Source: Stakelama flava
GTDB taxonomy: Bacteria > Pseudomonadota > Alphaproteobacteria > Sphingomonadales > Sphingomonadaceae
Assembly (NCBI RefSeq): GCF_019351405.1
Contig: NZ_JAHWZX010000004.1
Span: 1 to 64,000, forward strand
DNA: 64,000 nt
Reading direction: 5' to 3'
A program made the position numbers and the translations under genes. Below the pieces are notes generated by a model. It saw nothing but the letters and a program-made list of their open reading frames with translations, did no database searches and had not been told where the DNA came from. Numbering within the stretch: the first letter of the stretch is position 1; each line of letters begins with the position of its first letter. Positions 1 through 8,305 of the stretch are shown in pieces.

Positions 1-2
1 TC

Positions 3-122
3 GCCCACAAGCTCGCTCAGCGCCAGATCGAACCCGCCTACATCATCGCCTGGTCGTGTTGGCGACGATCGCATCAAGCCGCAGCCAGACGGGCCCATCT
101 AAAATCTAAAGTGCAACTGTAA
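3..122 (+). CDS. C-terminal fragment of a transposase-like protein (cut by window edge)
   Basis: The frame is open from the window edge to a TAA stop and encodes a short basic tail with the pattern AWSxWRRxHQAxAxRAHxK near the end. I recall this W-RR-HQA tail from the C-termini of some IS transposases, but the assignment rests on memory of a short motif. The catalytic part lies outside the window, so completeness cannot be judged. If correct, an insertion sequence borders this locus on the left. No terminal inverted repeat was recognised just downstream. Confidence 0.35.
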   Translation, partial: AHKLAQRQIEPAYIIAWSCWRRSHQAAARRAHLKSKVQL

Positions 123-146
123 TGCTAGCAAGTTTCAACGCGACAA

Positions 147-1271
147 TCACCTGTTCTGTACAGGCTGCCACGTTTGATATCGTTTCCCGCGCCAGGCGTC
201 GGTGATGCCCAGCATCGTCGCCAGGATGGCCTTTGCCATTTCCGAGAATTTCGAAAGGCCCGGCACCAGCGAATAGAAAAGTGTCGCCGCGCCCAGAATG
301 ATTAGGATGAGCGCGCCGCCGAACCATGCCGCGCCGAACAGATCGCCGATACCGATCAACGCGAATATGGTCGCGATGGTCGCGCTTGCCGCGCCATACC
401 AGCGAAGCCAGCGATGACTGTAATATTTATATTTGTTTTTCCACGACATTCTGGCGAGCTGCGGCGCGACGTGAAGATGACTGGAATAGGCGCGGCATGC
501 GATCCGTCGTTTGCGGCGAAATTCATCGCTGCTGGAGGCGGCGAGTCGTTCATAGGCGCAAACATCCGACGCGCTGATCAGCCGCAGCCCCGAAAATACG
601 GTCGACATCGATACGATGAAATCGTCGAGAAGATGGGCGGGGACTTCCGGATAATAGGCCCGCCGGGTCGCGAAAATCGATCCGTCGGCCCCCATGGTCG
701 ACCCTGAACGCGCTTCCTCTTTCTTGATTCGCTCTTCAAGCCGCCAATAGACCGAATTCACCGTTGCAGTGGCGCTGTCCGAAGGGTTTACGTAGATCAG
801 CGTGCCGCAGACCCCGCCGACATCGGGGCAGGCGAAGTGATCGAGCAGCGCGGGAACCGCGTCCGGGTCAAGCAGGACGTTGGCGTCGGTGAAGATCACG
901 ATATCGGTCGAAATCATGCCTACCAGCTTTCGCATTCCCATCGCCTTGCCGGTGCGTTTCGTCGCGCCGACAACGTCGATCAGGTCGCCATGTTCGCGCA
1001 GCATCTCAAGCGTGCGATCGGTGCTCAGATCGACATAGGCCTTGAACTGAAGTTCGGGCGTTCTGGCCTTCAGTTCGCGCAGATTGGCGATCTTTTCCGC
1101 CATGCTGGCTTCTTCGTTATAGGCGCAGAAGACCAGCGTCGCTGACAGGGGCGAACCGGTTCCGGTCTTTCGCAATGGTGCAGTGCGAAACAGCCGAAGC
1201 GACAAGGGGTAGGTCAGATAAGGATGTTGGAACAGTAAGACAAACAAGGCCGCAAGACATATCCAGACCAT
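147..1271 (-). CDS. Membrane-anchored family 2 glycosyltransferase
   Basis: This 374-residue protein starts with a hydrophobic segment (VWICLAALFVLLF), then a GT-A catalytic domain, and ends with two or three membrane segments. Visible GT2 features are the nucleotide-binding start (LVFCAYNEE), an acidic FTDANVLLDPDA stretch in the metal-binding position, a GADGSIFATRR acceptor loop, an LLDDF motif and an RKRRIACRA stretch in the place of the usual QxxRW. The family extends or exports polysaccharides at the inner membrane. I chose the ATG at 1271 because GAGG lies five bases upstream. An in-frame ATG at 1346 has no well-spaced ribosome site. GalU and Ugd lie close by, so a role in surface polysaccharide synthesis is likely, but the sugar is unknown. 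Confidence 0.8.
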   Translation of the reverse strand: MVWICLAALFVLLFQHPYLTYPLSLRLFRTAPLRKTGTGSPLSATLVFCAYNEEASMAEKIANLRELKARTPELQFKAYVDLSTDRTLEMLREHGDLIDVVGATKRTGKAMGMRKLVGMISTDIVIFTDANVLLDPDAVPALLDHFACPDVGGVCGTLIYVNPSDSATATVNSVYWRLEERIKKEEARSGSTMGADGSIFATRRAYYPEVPAHLLDDFIVSMSTVFSGLRLISASDVCAYERLAASSSDEFRRKRRIACRAYSSHLHVAPQLARMSWKNKYKYYSHRWLRWYGAASATIATIFALIGIGDLFGAAWFGGALILIILGAATLFYSLVPGLSKFSEMAKAILATMLGITDAWRGKRYQTWQPVQNR

Positions 1272-1481
1272 CAAAACCTCGTTCGGAAGAAAGCGTCCGT
1301 TCGCATGTGCGAAATCGATTAGCAGCGAAACGGCGGTTGATACCATATGCGATGTGTGGTTCCCCGTGGGACAATATAGATGCAAATGGCAAGCTGTTCG
1401 CGACGGGACGGATGCATGCGCCGATGGGGCGGGGAGGCGAATGCCGGATGGATATGAGGTCACCGCGTTCGTCGCCGCCGG

Positions 1482-1880
1482 TTGCCATGGGACGATTCGG
1501 TTGCGGCAACGCTGCTTGTCGTACTCATCTACGCTCAGCTTATGGCGTTTGGCGGGGATTCGCCCCTGCTGGCGTCGATATTCGCATTCGCGCAAATTCT
1601 GGGCGCGATCGTCATCATCCTTTTGACCCGACCGATGTCGGGGGTGTGGAAAGGAGTGGCGCCGGGCGCGGCTATCGCTGCGCTGGCGCTATGCTGGACG
1701 CTGCTTCCCGCCTGGTTTTCCACTATCAGCGACAGCATGGCCGCCGACGAAGCAGGCCGAGCCGACAAGGGCGAGGACGATCATCATGGTGACCAACCAG
1801 CTGCCGCGCGCGTAAAAGGGGCTTGCCGCAACCGAGATGCGCCTTTTCCGGACCAAGTGCCCCGTCGTATCGTCGGCTAG
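1482..1880 (+). pseudogene. Possible fragment of a polytopic membrane protein
   Basis: The first 85 codons of this frame (TTG start, no good ribosome site) encode three hydrophobic stretches with coding-like codon use, including LLASIFAFAQILGAIVIILL and LALCWTLLPAW. The remaining 45 codons are hydrophilic and unlike a membrane protein. The hydrophobic part resembles the N-terminus of O-antigen-ligase-type proteins, but this is an impression only. The nearby transposase tail suggests that a polysaccharide gene may have been cut here. The whole interval 1347-1876 has no confidently assignable gene, and a competing small frame lies on the other strand at 1689-1856. Confidence 0.22.
1689..1856 (-). 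CDS. Possible small single-span membrane protein
   Basis: This 55-residue frame opens with TTG (GGGG three bases upstream). It has a basic N-terminus (VRKRRISVAAS), one hydrophobic span (LVTMMIVLALVGSACFVGG) and a short polar tail. It follows the 120-residue membrane protein gene by about 20 bp on the same strand, so the two could be cotranscribed. It overlaps the opposing hydrophobic frame at 1482-1880, and only one of the two can be the main coding strand. I do not recognise the family. Confidence 0.25.
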   Translation of the reverse strand: MVRKRRISVAASPFYARGSWLVTMMIVLALVGSACFVGGHAVADSGKPGGKQRPA

Positions 1881-2239
1881 TTACGGAAATAGGCGGCATA
1901 TCTTTGGCGCTGACGGCGTTTCTTCACCTCGTCCGCGACAATCAGTGCGCCGGCGACGCCCAGTGCGGACACCGCGATGAGAACACATGCCGCCCCGAGG
2001 TTGCGGTGGACCAGAATGTTGAACAACGCGGATCCCAACGCGACCAGCGTCTGGATGATGAAAACCGCACGCCGGATTTCCAGTCCCGCCCAGCGTTTCG
2101 GCAACGCGGCCGACACAATCAGAAACAACGCGACGATCAGTGCCGGCAGTTCGATCCAATCGACGCCGCGCGCCGCCAGCATATGCGACAGGCCCGCCGT
2201 AATGAGGGCCGTGAAGAGCGCGAACAAACGAGACACCAT
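1877..2239 (-). CDS. Small four-span membrane protein of unknown function
   Basis: The product is 120 residues with about four hydrophobic helices (near residues 3-20, 28-46, 57-75 and 82-100) and a basic tail, EVKKRRQRQR. The ATG at 2239 is preceded by GGAG nine bases upstream. A TTG one codon earlier is also possible. No known motif is visible. It lies on the same strand as the flanking glycosyltransferase and galU-ugd genes, so it could serve polysaccharide export, but nothing in the protein shows that. Confidence 0.55.
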   Translation of the reverse strand: MVSRLFALFTALITAGLSHMLAARGVDWIELPALIVALFLIVSAALPKRWAGLEIRRAVFIIQTLVALGSALFNILVHRNLGAACVLIAVSALGVAGALIVADEVKKRRQRQRYAAYFRN

Positions 2240-2457
2240 CAATCCATGCTCCGTGTTTGCACGCGCCGCGTGGAGGCGGGGGAGCGGCGCGCTGACCGGT
2301 CGATACGAAGGGGCGTCCAGTTTAAAGACAATTCGGGATACCGCTCAATGATCGAACCGCTCATTCCAATCGATGCGGCGAGACGACCGGCAATCCAGCG
2401 AGGCGGTTTCAACGGGATGCCGTTTGTCGCGCCTCGCCTGCCGTCCGGTCCTGCCGC

Positions 2458-3336
2458 TCAGGCTCTGCCCAGCCGTTCGCGAGCGAAGGCGCGCAGGTCT
2501 TCGCCGATCGCGTCATTGTCGAGGCCGAGGCTGAAATTCGCCATGATGAAGCCTGTTTTGTCGCCGCAATCGAAGCGTTCGCCGTCAAAGGTGAAGCCAT
2601 GGAACGGCTGTTTGTCGATCATCTTGGCCATCGCGTCGGTCAACTGGATTTCACCGCCCGCGCCCTTGTCCTGATCGTTCAGGATGGTCATCACTTCGGG
2701 CTGAAGGATATAGCGGCCCGGGATCATCAGGTTGGACGGCGCGGTGCCCGGTTCCGGCTTTTCGACCAGCGCCTTCACCTCGGTCACGCGGCCGCGCTGT
2801 TCGCCAGGTGTGATGACGCCATATTTGTGCGTATCGGCTTCCGGCACTTCCAGCGCGCCGATCACATTGCCGCCCAGTTCGTAATAGGCGTCGGTCATCT
2901 GCTTCAGGAAGCCGGGCGTGCCGACCATCAGTTCGTCGGGCAGCAACACGGCAAAGGGTTCGTCGCCGACGATATGGCGGGCGCACCAGACCGCATGGCC
3001 CAGGCCAAGCGGTTCCTGCTGCCGGACATACATCGGTGATCCGGGCGCCATGCGGATATGCTCGATCGGGGCAAGCGATTTGCCGCGCGCGCGCATCGTG
3101 GTTTCCAGTTCGAACGAAATATCGAAATGGTCCTCCAGCGCGCCCTTGCCGCGACCGGTCACGAAGATGATCTCCTCGATCCCCGCCTCGATCGCCTCTT
3201 CGACTGCATATTGGATCAGCGGCTTGTCGACCACGGTCAGCATTTCCTTCGGAATCGCCTTGGTGGCGGGAAGGAAGCGGGTGCCGAGACCGGCGACCGG
3301 CAGGACGGCTTTGCGAAGTGGCTTGATCGTGGTCAC
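2458..3336 (-). CDS. galU: UTP-glucose-1-phosphate uridylyltransferase
   Basis: GalU makes UDP-glucose from UTP and glucose 1-phosphate in the cytoplasm and feeds polysaccharide and glycolipid synthesis. The 292-residue length is typical of bacterial GalU. The N-terminal nucleotide-binding signature (VLPVAGLGTRFLPATKAIPKEML) is complete, and the family block around VEKP (residues 170-180) is present. Translation starts at a GTG with GGGGA seven bases upstream. Ugd is encoded just upstream on the same strand with a 42-bp gap, so the two are probably one unit (ugd-galU) that converts glucose 1-phosphate to UDP-glucuronate. Confidence 0.95.
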   Translation of the reverse strand: MTTIKPLRKAVLPVAGLGTRFLPATKAIPKEMLTVVDKPLIQYAVEEAIEAGIEEIIFVTGRGKGALEDHFDISFELETTMRARGKSLAPIEHIRMAPGSPMYVRQQEPLGLGHAVWCARHIVGDEPFAVLLPDELMVGTPGFLKQMTDAYYELGGNVIGALEVPEADTHKYGVITPGEQRGRVTEVKALVEKPEPGTAPSNLMIPGRYILQPEVMTILNDQDKGAGGEIQLTDAMAKMIDKQPFHGFTFDGERFDCGDKTGFIMANFSLGLDNDAIGEDLRAFARERLGRA

Positions 3337-3378
3337 GAAAGAGTCCCCTGTTCGATTGTTCGGGCGCGCAATACCGTT

Positions 3379-4734
3379 TCAGGCGGCCGATGTCGCCACC
3401 GCCTCAAGATGCGCGGGCGTATCGATCGCGGGTTTGCCCACGCTGACGATGGTAAACCCCGCATCCTGCGCGAACTGCGCCGGATAGATGTTGCGCAGGT
3501 CAACCAATAGCGGCTGATTGAGCGTCCGTGCCATGCGTTTCAGGTCGAGCGCGCGAAATTCGTCCCATTCCGTGACGATTACCAGCGCATCGGCATTTTC
3601 CGCCGCTTGATATGGTCCGGTGCAGAATTCGACGTTCGGCATCAGCGGGCGGGCCTGTTCCTCCCCTTCCGGGTCATAGGCGTGCACCTTCGCGCCGGCA
3701 TCTTCCAGCGCTTGCACGATCGAGATGCTGGGCGCATCGCGCATGTCGTCGGTATTCGGTTTGAATGTCAGCCCGAGCAGCGCGACCTTTTTACCGCGAA
3801 CATCGCCGCCCATCGCTTTGATGATCTTGCGCCCCATCGCGCGCTTGCGCGCCTCGTTGACCTGCACTGTGGCTTCAACGATCCGCACCGGCGTATCGTT
3901 ATCGGCCGCGGTCTTGAGCAGCGCGAGCGTGTCCTTGGGGAAGCACGAACCGCCATAGCCGGGACCGGCATGCAGGAATTTCGAACCGATGCGCTTGTCC
4001 ATGCCGATACCACGCGCAACCTGCTGCACATCGGCGCCCACCTGTTCGCAAAGGTCGGAGATTTCGTTGATGAAGGTGATCTTGACCGCCAGAAACGCAT
4101 TGGCGGCATATTTGATGAGTTCAGAGGTGCGCCGCCCCACGAACAGCACCGGCGCGGCCTGGTTGAGCGAAAGCGGGCGATAGATTTCGCTCATCACCTG
4201 CACCGCCTGCTCATCCTCAGCGCCGACGACCACGCGATCGGGGCGTTTGAAATCCTCGATCGCCGCGCCTTCGCGCAGAAATTCGGGATTCGATACGACC
4301 TTGATGCCCTTGTCCGGTGCGACTTCTGCGATGATGCGCTCGACCTCATCGCCGGTTCCCACCGGCACGGTCGACTTCGTGACGATTACGGCAGGCTTTG
4401 TCAGTGCACGCGCCACCTCCTCGGCGGCGGCGAATACATAGGAAAGGTCGGCATGGCCATCACCCCGGCGGCTGGGCGTGCCGACCGCGATGAACACGGC
4501 GTCGGCATCCTTGACGCCTTCGGCCAGATCGGTGGTGAACGACAGGCGACCTGCCTTCACGTTCGAGGCAACCAGCGCATCGAGGCCGGGTTCATAGATT
4601 GGCATGATGTTCTGGTGCAGCCGGTCAATCTTTCCCGAATCCTTGTCGACGCACACTACGGTGTGGCCGAAATCGGCGAAACATGCCCCGGAAACAAGCC
4701 CGACATAGCCGGTGCCAATCATTGTAATGCGCAT
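3379..4734 (-). CDS. ugd: UDP-glucose 6-dehydrogenase
   Basis: Ugd oxidises UDP-glucose to UDP-glucuronate with two NAD+. The 451-residue protein has the N-terminal Rossmann motif GTGYVGLVSGACFADFGH, and the catalytic cysteine lies in GPGYGGSCFPKDTLAL (about residue 260). The UDP-binding C-terminal domain contains GLTFKPNTDDMRDAPS. It precedes galU in the same direction. The 265 bp upstream (4735-4999) carry no gene I can support and probably contain the promoter, including an AT-rich stretch around 4905-4940. The UDP-glucuronate epimerase at 36.9 kb could use its product. Confidence 0.95.
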   Translation of the reverse strand: MRITMIGTGYVGLVSGACFADFGHTVVCVDKDSGKIDRLHQNIMPIYEPGLDALVASNVKAGRLSFTTDLAEGVKDADAVFIAVGTPSRRGDGHADLSYVFAAAEEVARALTKPAVIVTKSTVPVGTGDEVERIIAEVAPDKGIKVVSNPEFLREGAAIEDFKRPDRVVVGAEDEQAVQVMSEIYRPLSLNQAAPVLFVGRRTSELIKYAANAFLAVKITFINEISDLCEQVGADVQQVARGIGMDKRIGSKFLHAGPGYGGSCFPKDTLALLKTAADNDTPVRIVEATVQVNEARKRAMGRKIIKAMGGDVRGKKVALLGLTFKPNTDDMRDAPSISIVQALEDAGAKVHAYDPEGEEQARPLMPNVEFCTGPYQAAENADALVIVTEWDEFRALDLKRMARTLNQPLLVDLRNIYPAQFAQDAGFTIVSVGKPAIDTPAHLEAVATSAA

Positions 4735-4999
4735 CTTCTGGTCTCCGCCCGGACGTTAGCGCGCCCGACTTGCCCCCAGCGCCGCCCAAGGTCAACTGGC
4801 TGTTGGTGCAGTGCAACAGGATGGGACAGAGTGCACCGATGGCAAGGCGAATTGCCGCAAGTGCCCCCGGCAAACGCCTTTCTTAATTTCGAAATGCAAA
4901 ATCCACGACGGCTTTTATTTGTACGATATATATGCTTTGTGCGAACAAATGTCCGGATTGGAATTTGCGAACCTGATGACAAGGCCAATGGTCCAGCAC

Positions 5000-5740
5000 T
5001 CAATCGGCCTCCGCCGACGCGCCAAGCGAAGGATTGTCCGCGATCAGAGTCATAACGTCGCCGATGATCGTGGCCATTGCACGGTGCGCCGCCTGCGAAT
5101 CATGGGTTTCGATCGCGGTCTTCACTGCCCGGTGCGCTTCCAGGTCGGCGGTGCGCCCCTTTATCCGGTTGGTGAACCGGATCGAGGTTTGCAGGGCGGT
5201 CGCCACCACATCGCGAAACTGGGCGAAAAACGGATTGGCCGAAGCGCGCAATATGGCGAGATGGAAAGCGATGTCGGCGGCAAGCGTATCATCCTCCCCG
5301 GCTTCGGCGGCAACCATGCGGGCATAGCCGGCGTCGATCGCGGCTATTCCGTCCGCATCGGCCGCCTGCGCAGCAAGCGCAGCCGCAGCGGGTTCGATCG
5401 CGCTTCGCAGCTGATTGAACTGCGCCAGAAGTTCGATCGAGAATTTGCGGTCGAGCAACCAGCGCAGCACATCGGCATCGAACAAATTCCACGACGCGGC
5501 GGGCTGAACAAGCGTTCCCTGCCGCGGGCGGGCGCTCAAAAGTCCCTTGGCGGTGAGCATCTTCACCGCTTCGCGCGTGACCGACCGGCTGACGCCCAGC
5601 TGCTTGGAAAGCTCGGCTTCGGTGGGAAAGGGGGTGTCTTCGAAAGCCCCCGTCACAATCTGCTTCCCCAGATGGTCCAGCATCCCGTACGTCAGGTTGC
5701 GGCCCAGCGAACTGCGCATTTCGACGGGGTCGAGAGCCAT
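5000..5740 (-). CDS. dgoR: GntR/FadR-family regulator of galactonate use (DgoR-like)
   Basis: The 246-residue protein has an N-terminal winged helix-turn-helix of the GntR type (FPTEAELSKQLGVSRSVTREAVKMLTAKGLL, residues about 38-68). A C-terminal all-helical FCD ligand domain follows, with metal-ligand candidates in DIAFHLAI and EAHRAV. It is divergent from dgoK and dgoA, which is the usual arrangement for DgoR, the galactonate-responsive repressor. The inducer is inferred from context. Its operator probably lies in the AT-rich 5741-5909 gap. Confidence 0.85.
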   Translation of the reverse strand: MALDPVEMRSSLGRNLTYGMLDHLGKQIVTGAFEDTPFPTEAELSKQLGVSRSVTREAVKMLTAKGLLSARPRQGTLVQPAASWNLFDADVLRWLLDRKFSIELLAQFNQLRSAIEPAAAALAAQAADADGIAAIDAGYARMVAAEAGEDDTLAADIAFHLAILRASANPFFAQFRDVVATALQTSIRFTNRIKGRTADLEAHRAVKTAIETHDSQAAHRAMATIIGDVMTLIADNPSLGASAEAD

Positions 5741-5761
5741 TTATAACGCTCCAATCAGACA

Positions 5762-5795
5762 TAAATAAATCTTATAAATATACATTTGGCGCCAA
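5762..5795. promoter_or_regulatory. AT-rich divergent control region between dgoR and dgoK
   Basis: The interval is strikingly AT-rich against its surroundings. It contains ATAAAT repeats around TTATAA and an imperfect inverted repeat, AAATAAAT with ATACATTT. A perfect 10-bp palindrome, TTGGCGCCAA, lies at 5786-5795. Its position between divergent dgoR and dgoK fits an operator and promoter. Which palindrome binds DgoR cannot be told from sequence alone. Confidence 0.45.
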
Positions 5796-5909
5796 TTGCA
5801 AGCGCCGCTTGAGCGAAGGTAAAGGATTGGCAGTGCATCTTTTTCATCACCGCTGCACTGAAGTGATCGTCCGGCGCAATCCCGAAACAGGCAAACTGAT
5901 GGTTAATCG

Positions 5910-6788
5910 ATGACAGAAGCAGCGTTTATTGCGGTCGATTGGGGAACCACCAATCGCCGCGCCTATATGATGAGCGGTGAGGGCACCGTGCTGAAAACCG
6001 AACGCGATGATCGCGGCCTGACCGCGGTCGAACCGGGGCGTTTCGGCGAAGAGGCCGCCGCGATCCGGCAACGGTTCGGCGATTTGCCGATTCTTTGCGC
6101 AGGAATGGTCGGATCGGTGCGCGGCTGGGCGGACGCGGGATATCGTCCATGCCCCGTCACCATCGACGATCTTGCGCGCCAGCTATGCTGGGTCGAGCCG
6201 GGGCGCACTGCCATTGTTTCGGGCGCAAGCCATGTCGATGGGCAGCGTGGCGATGTCATGCGTGGTGAGGAGGTGCAACTTCTCGGCGCGGTCGCGGCGG
6301 GACTGGCCCCTGCCGATTCGCTGCTATGCCAGCCGGGCACCCATTGCAAATGGGCGTATATGGCGGGCGGACGCCTGGAACGGTTTCGCACCACGGTCAC
6401 CGGCGAATTGTTTGCGCTGCTGCGTCGGCACAGCCTGCTTGCCGATTATCTTGGCGGCGACGTGCGGCCCGGCGCTGCGTTCGACGCTGGTCTTGCGGCG
6501 GCGGACGAAGGTGCGCTGCTCGGCAACCTCTTCGGCGAACGCGCCAGCGCACTGCTCGACCTTCGCGACAAGGCCGATATCGCGGCGCATGCCAGCGGCT
6601 TGCTGATCGGCACCGATGTGCGCGAACAGCGCCTGACCCCGGGCCAGAATGTGCAGGTGCTTGCCGATCCGGGGCTGGGCGACCTTTATTGCGCTGCCAT
6701 CCGCTATTTCGGCGCGAACGCCGAACGTATCGACAGTCACGCCGCCTTTGCGGCCGGAATCGCAAGAATATGGAGCCTCGCCCGATGA
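5910..6788 (+). CDS. dgoK: 2-dehydro-3-deoxygalactonokinase
   Basis: DgoK phosphorylates 2-keto-3-deoxy-galactonate to the 6-phosphate in the De Ley-Doudoroff type galactose route. The 292-residue protein starts with the ATP-binding signature FIAVDWGTTNRRAY, has the GMVGSVRGW segment, and has the substrate-binding block LLCQPGTHCKWA near residue 140. Its stop overlaps the start of dgoA (ATGA), so the two are translationally coupled. No galactonate dehydratase or transporter is visible nearby, so the upstream steps must be encoded elsewhere. Confidence 0.92.
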   Translation: MTEAAFIAVDWGTTNRRAYMMSGEGTVLKTERDDRGLTAVEPGRFGEEAAAIRQRFGDLPILCAGMVGSVRGWADAGYRPCPVTIDDLARQLCWVEPGRTAIVSGASHVDGQRGDVMRGEEVQLLGAVAAGLAPADSLLCQPGTHCKWAYMAGGRLERFRTTVTGELFALLRRHSLLADYLGGDVRPGAAFDAGLAAADEGALLGNLFGERASALLDLRDKADIAAHASGLLIGTDVREQRLTPGQNVQVLADPGLGDLYCAAIRYFGANAERIDSHAAFAAGIARIWSLAR

Positions 6789-7429
6789 CAGACCATCCCG
6801 AACTCACCGCTGCCATGGCGCGCTGTCCGCTGGTCGCGATCCTGCGCGGCGTCGCACCGCATGAGGTCGAAGATATTGCGGAGGCATTGATCGAAAACGG
6901 CTTTTCGATGATCGAGGTGCCGCTCAATTCGCCCGAACCGTTCGACAGCATCGAACGGCTCGCGAAGCGGTTCGGTGACGACGCACTGATCGGCGCGGGC
7001 ACGGTGCTGAGCGTCGAACACGTGCGCAGCGTCCGTTCCGCCGGTGGGCGGCTTATCGTGTCACCCAATGTCAATGCCAGCGTCATCGCCACCGCCGCCG
7101 AAGCGCAAATGGTTGCGCTGCCCGGCTATTTCACGCCAAGCGAAGCCTTTGCGGCGATCGAGGCCGGGGCAAGCGGACTGAAACTCTTCCCCGCCGAAGC
7201 CGCCAGTCCGAAGGTGTTGAAGGCGCAGCGCGCGGTATTGCCGTCCGAAATGCCGGTCTTCGTTGTTGGCGGCATCGCGCCCGATACGATGGATCAATGG
7301 CATACCGTCGGCGCGCGGGGCTATGGCATCGGCTCGGCGCTCTACAAACCCGGCGTATCGCCATCCGATATTGCGGAGCGGGCCCGGTCGTTCGTAACGG
7401 CGTGGAAGGCGCTTCCCGCCGACCAATAG
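6785..7429 (+). CDS. dgoA: 2-dehydro-3-deoxy-6-phosphogalactonate aldolase
   Basis: This class I aldolase splits KDPGal into pyruvate and glyceraldehyde 3-phosphate. The 214-residue protein has the family catalytic glutamate region (MIEVPLNSPEPF), the IGAGTVL strand, the VSPN strand and the Schiff-base lysine in ASGLKLFPAE. The length and SGLKLFPAE are closer to DgoA than to Eda (KDPG aldolase), and the coupling to dgoK supports that choice. Its stop faces the RDD-family gene end 9 bp away. Confidence 0.92.
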   Translation: MTDHPELTAAMARCPLVAILRGVAPHEVEDIAEALIENGFSMIEVPLNSPEPFDSIERLAKRFGDDALIGAGTVLSVEHVRSVRSAGGRLIVSPNVNASVIATAAEAQMVALPGYFTPSEAFAAIEAGASGLKLFPAEAASPKVLKAQRAVLPSEMPVFVVGGIAPDTMDQWHTVGARGYGIGSALYKPGVSPSDIAERARSFVTAWKALPADQ

Positions 7430-7438
7430 GGCGGTGGG

Positions 7439-8305
7439 TCAGGCGCTGGTGTCGAACTTGTCGCGCTTGCGCCTGCCCATCAGCAGGCCGCGTTCGAAAT
7501 GGGCGCGGGTCTGCGCATAATAGGCGTCGAGGAAGGCGCGGTCGCCGATCGGGTCCCAGCGGTTCAGTTTGCCGCGGATAACGTCGGCGACGGTGGTGAT
7601 CGCTTCCGCATTGCCTTCGCGAAGCACCGCCTCCAGCCGTTGAAGCTCATATTGGCCATAGACTTCCAGTTCCGCCTGGCTGAACCCGGCCGCATCGGCG
7701 CTTCGTCCCGTTTGCGCAACCAGATCGATGCCGAGGTCACGCCGGGCATTTTCCACGACCCAGGTGCCGGCGATCAGATCGCCCGCGCGCAGCCGGTCGC
7801 GATTGAACACCGGCAGGAACAGGAACAGGCACGCCCAGCCGAACCCGGCAATCATCGTCCAGCGATCGACGAACCCTTCCGCCGCGCCGAACCCCAGGAA
7901 CATCAGCGGCAGGAAGACCTCCACCTCGCGCATCATGTTGCGCGCGACGACCGCCGCGCCAGTAAGCTGCCCACCATCGCGAGCGATTACGCGAAGCCCC
8001 ATGCGACGCTTGCCCCATGTCGCCGCGCGGCGACCGCTTTCGAACCAGATGAAATAGAAATTGCGCAGCAGGAAAAAGCCGATCAGCCAGATGACCAGCA
8101 CAATGCCGGGATATTTGTTGCCGATCAGATAGAATCCGAAAAGCGCGAGGCACGTCAGCGCGATCAGGATCGCCGCGATCAACAGCATGTCGATGATGAA
8201 GGCGCTGGCACGTGCCCCCGCGCTCGCCAAATTCAGGTGCAGCGGCACCCCTTCAGGCGTTACAAGGCGGCGGATCAGTGATCGATCGCGCCCCGGCCTA
8301 GCCAT
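7439..8305 (-). CDS. RDD-family integral membrane protein
   Basis: The 288-residue protein carries an RDD domain with hydrophobic helices near residues 35-58, 65-82 and 130-165. Typical features are ASAFIIDMLLI after a charged N-terminus and a KRRMGLRVI segment between helices. The soluble C-terminal half contains QAELEVYGQYELQRLEAVL. I use the ATG at 8305, which overlaps the end of the preceding spoIIM-like gene. A TTG at 8323 is the alternative. It is last in the MoxR operon, where RDD proteins with this C-terminal extension often occur beside SpoIIM-type proteins. Its substrate is unknown. Confidence 0.82.
   Translation of the reverse strand: MARPGRDRSLIRRLVTPEGVPLHLNLASAGARASAFIIDMLLIAAILIALTCLALFGFYLIGNKYPGIVLVIWLIGFFLLRNFYFIWFESGRRAATWGKRRMGLRVIARDGGQLTGAAVVARNMMREVEVFLPLMFLGFGAAEGFVDRWTMIAGFGWACLFLFLPVFNRDRLRAGDLIAGTWVVENARRDLGIDLVAQTGRSADAAGFSQAELEVYGQYELQRLEAVLREGNAEAITTVADVIRGKLNRWDPIGDRAFLDAYYAQTRAHFERGLLMGRRKRDKFDTSA

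Noticed and set aside
3607..5055. Long plus-strand open frame opposite ugd
   Set aside because: Ugd on the minus strand has all catalytic motifs. The opposing frame is histidine- and arginine-rich, as expected for an antisense shadow.
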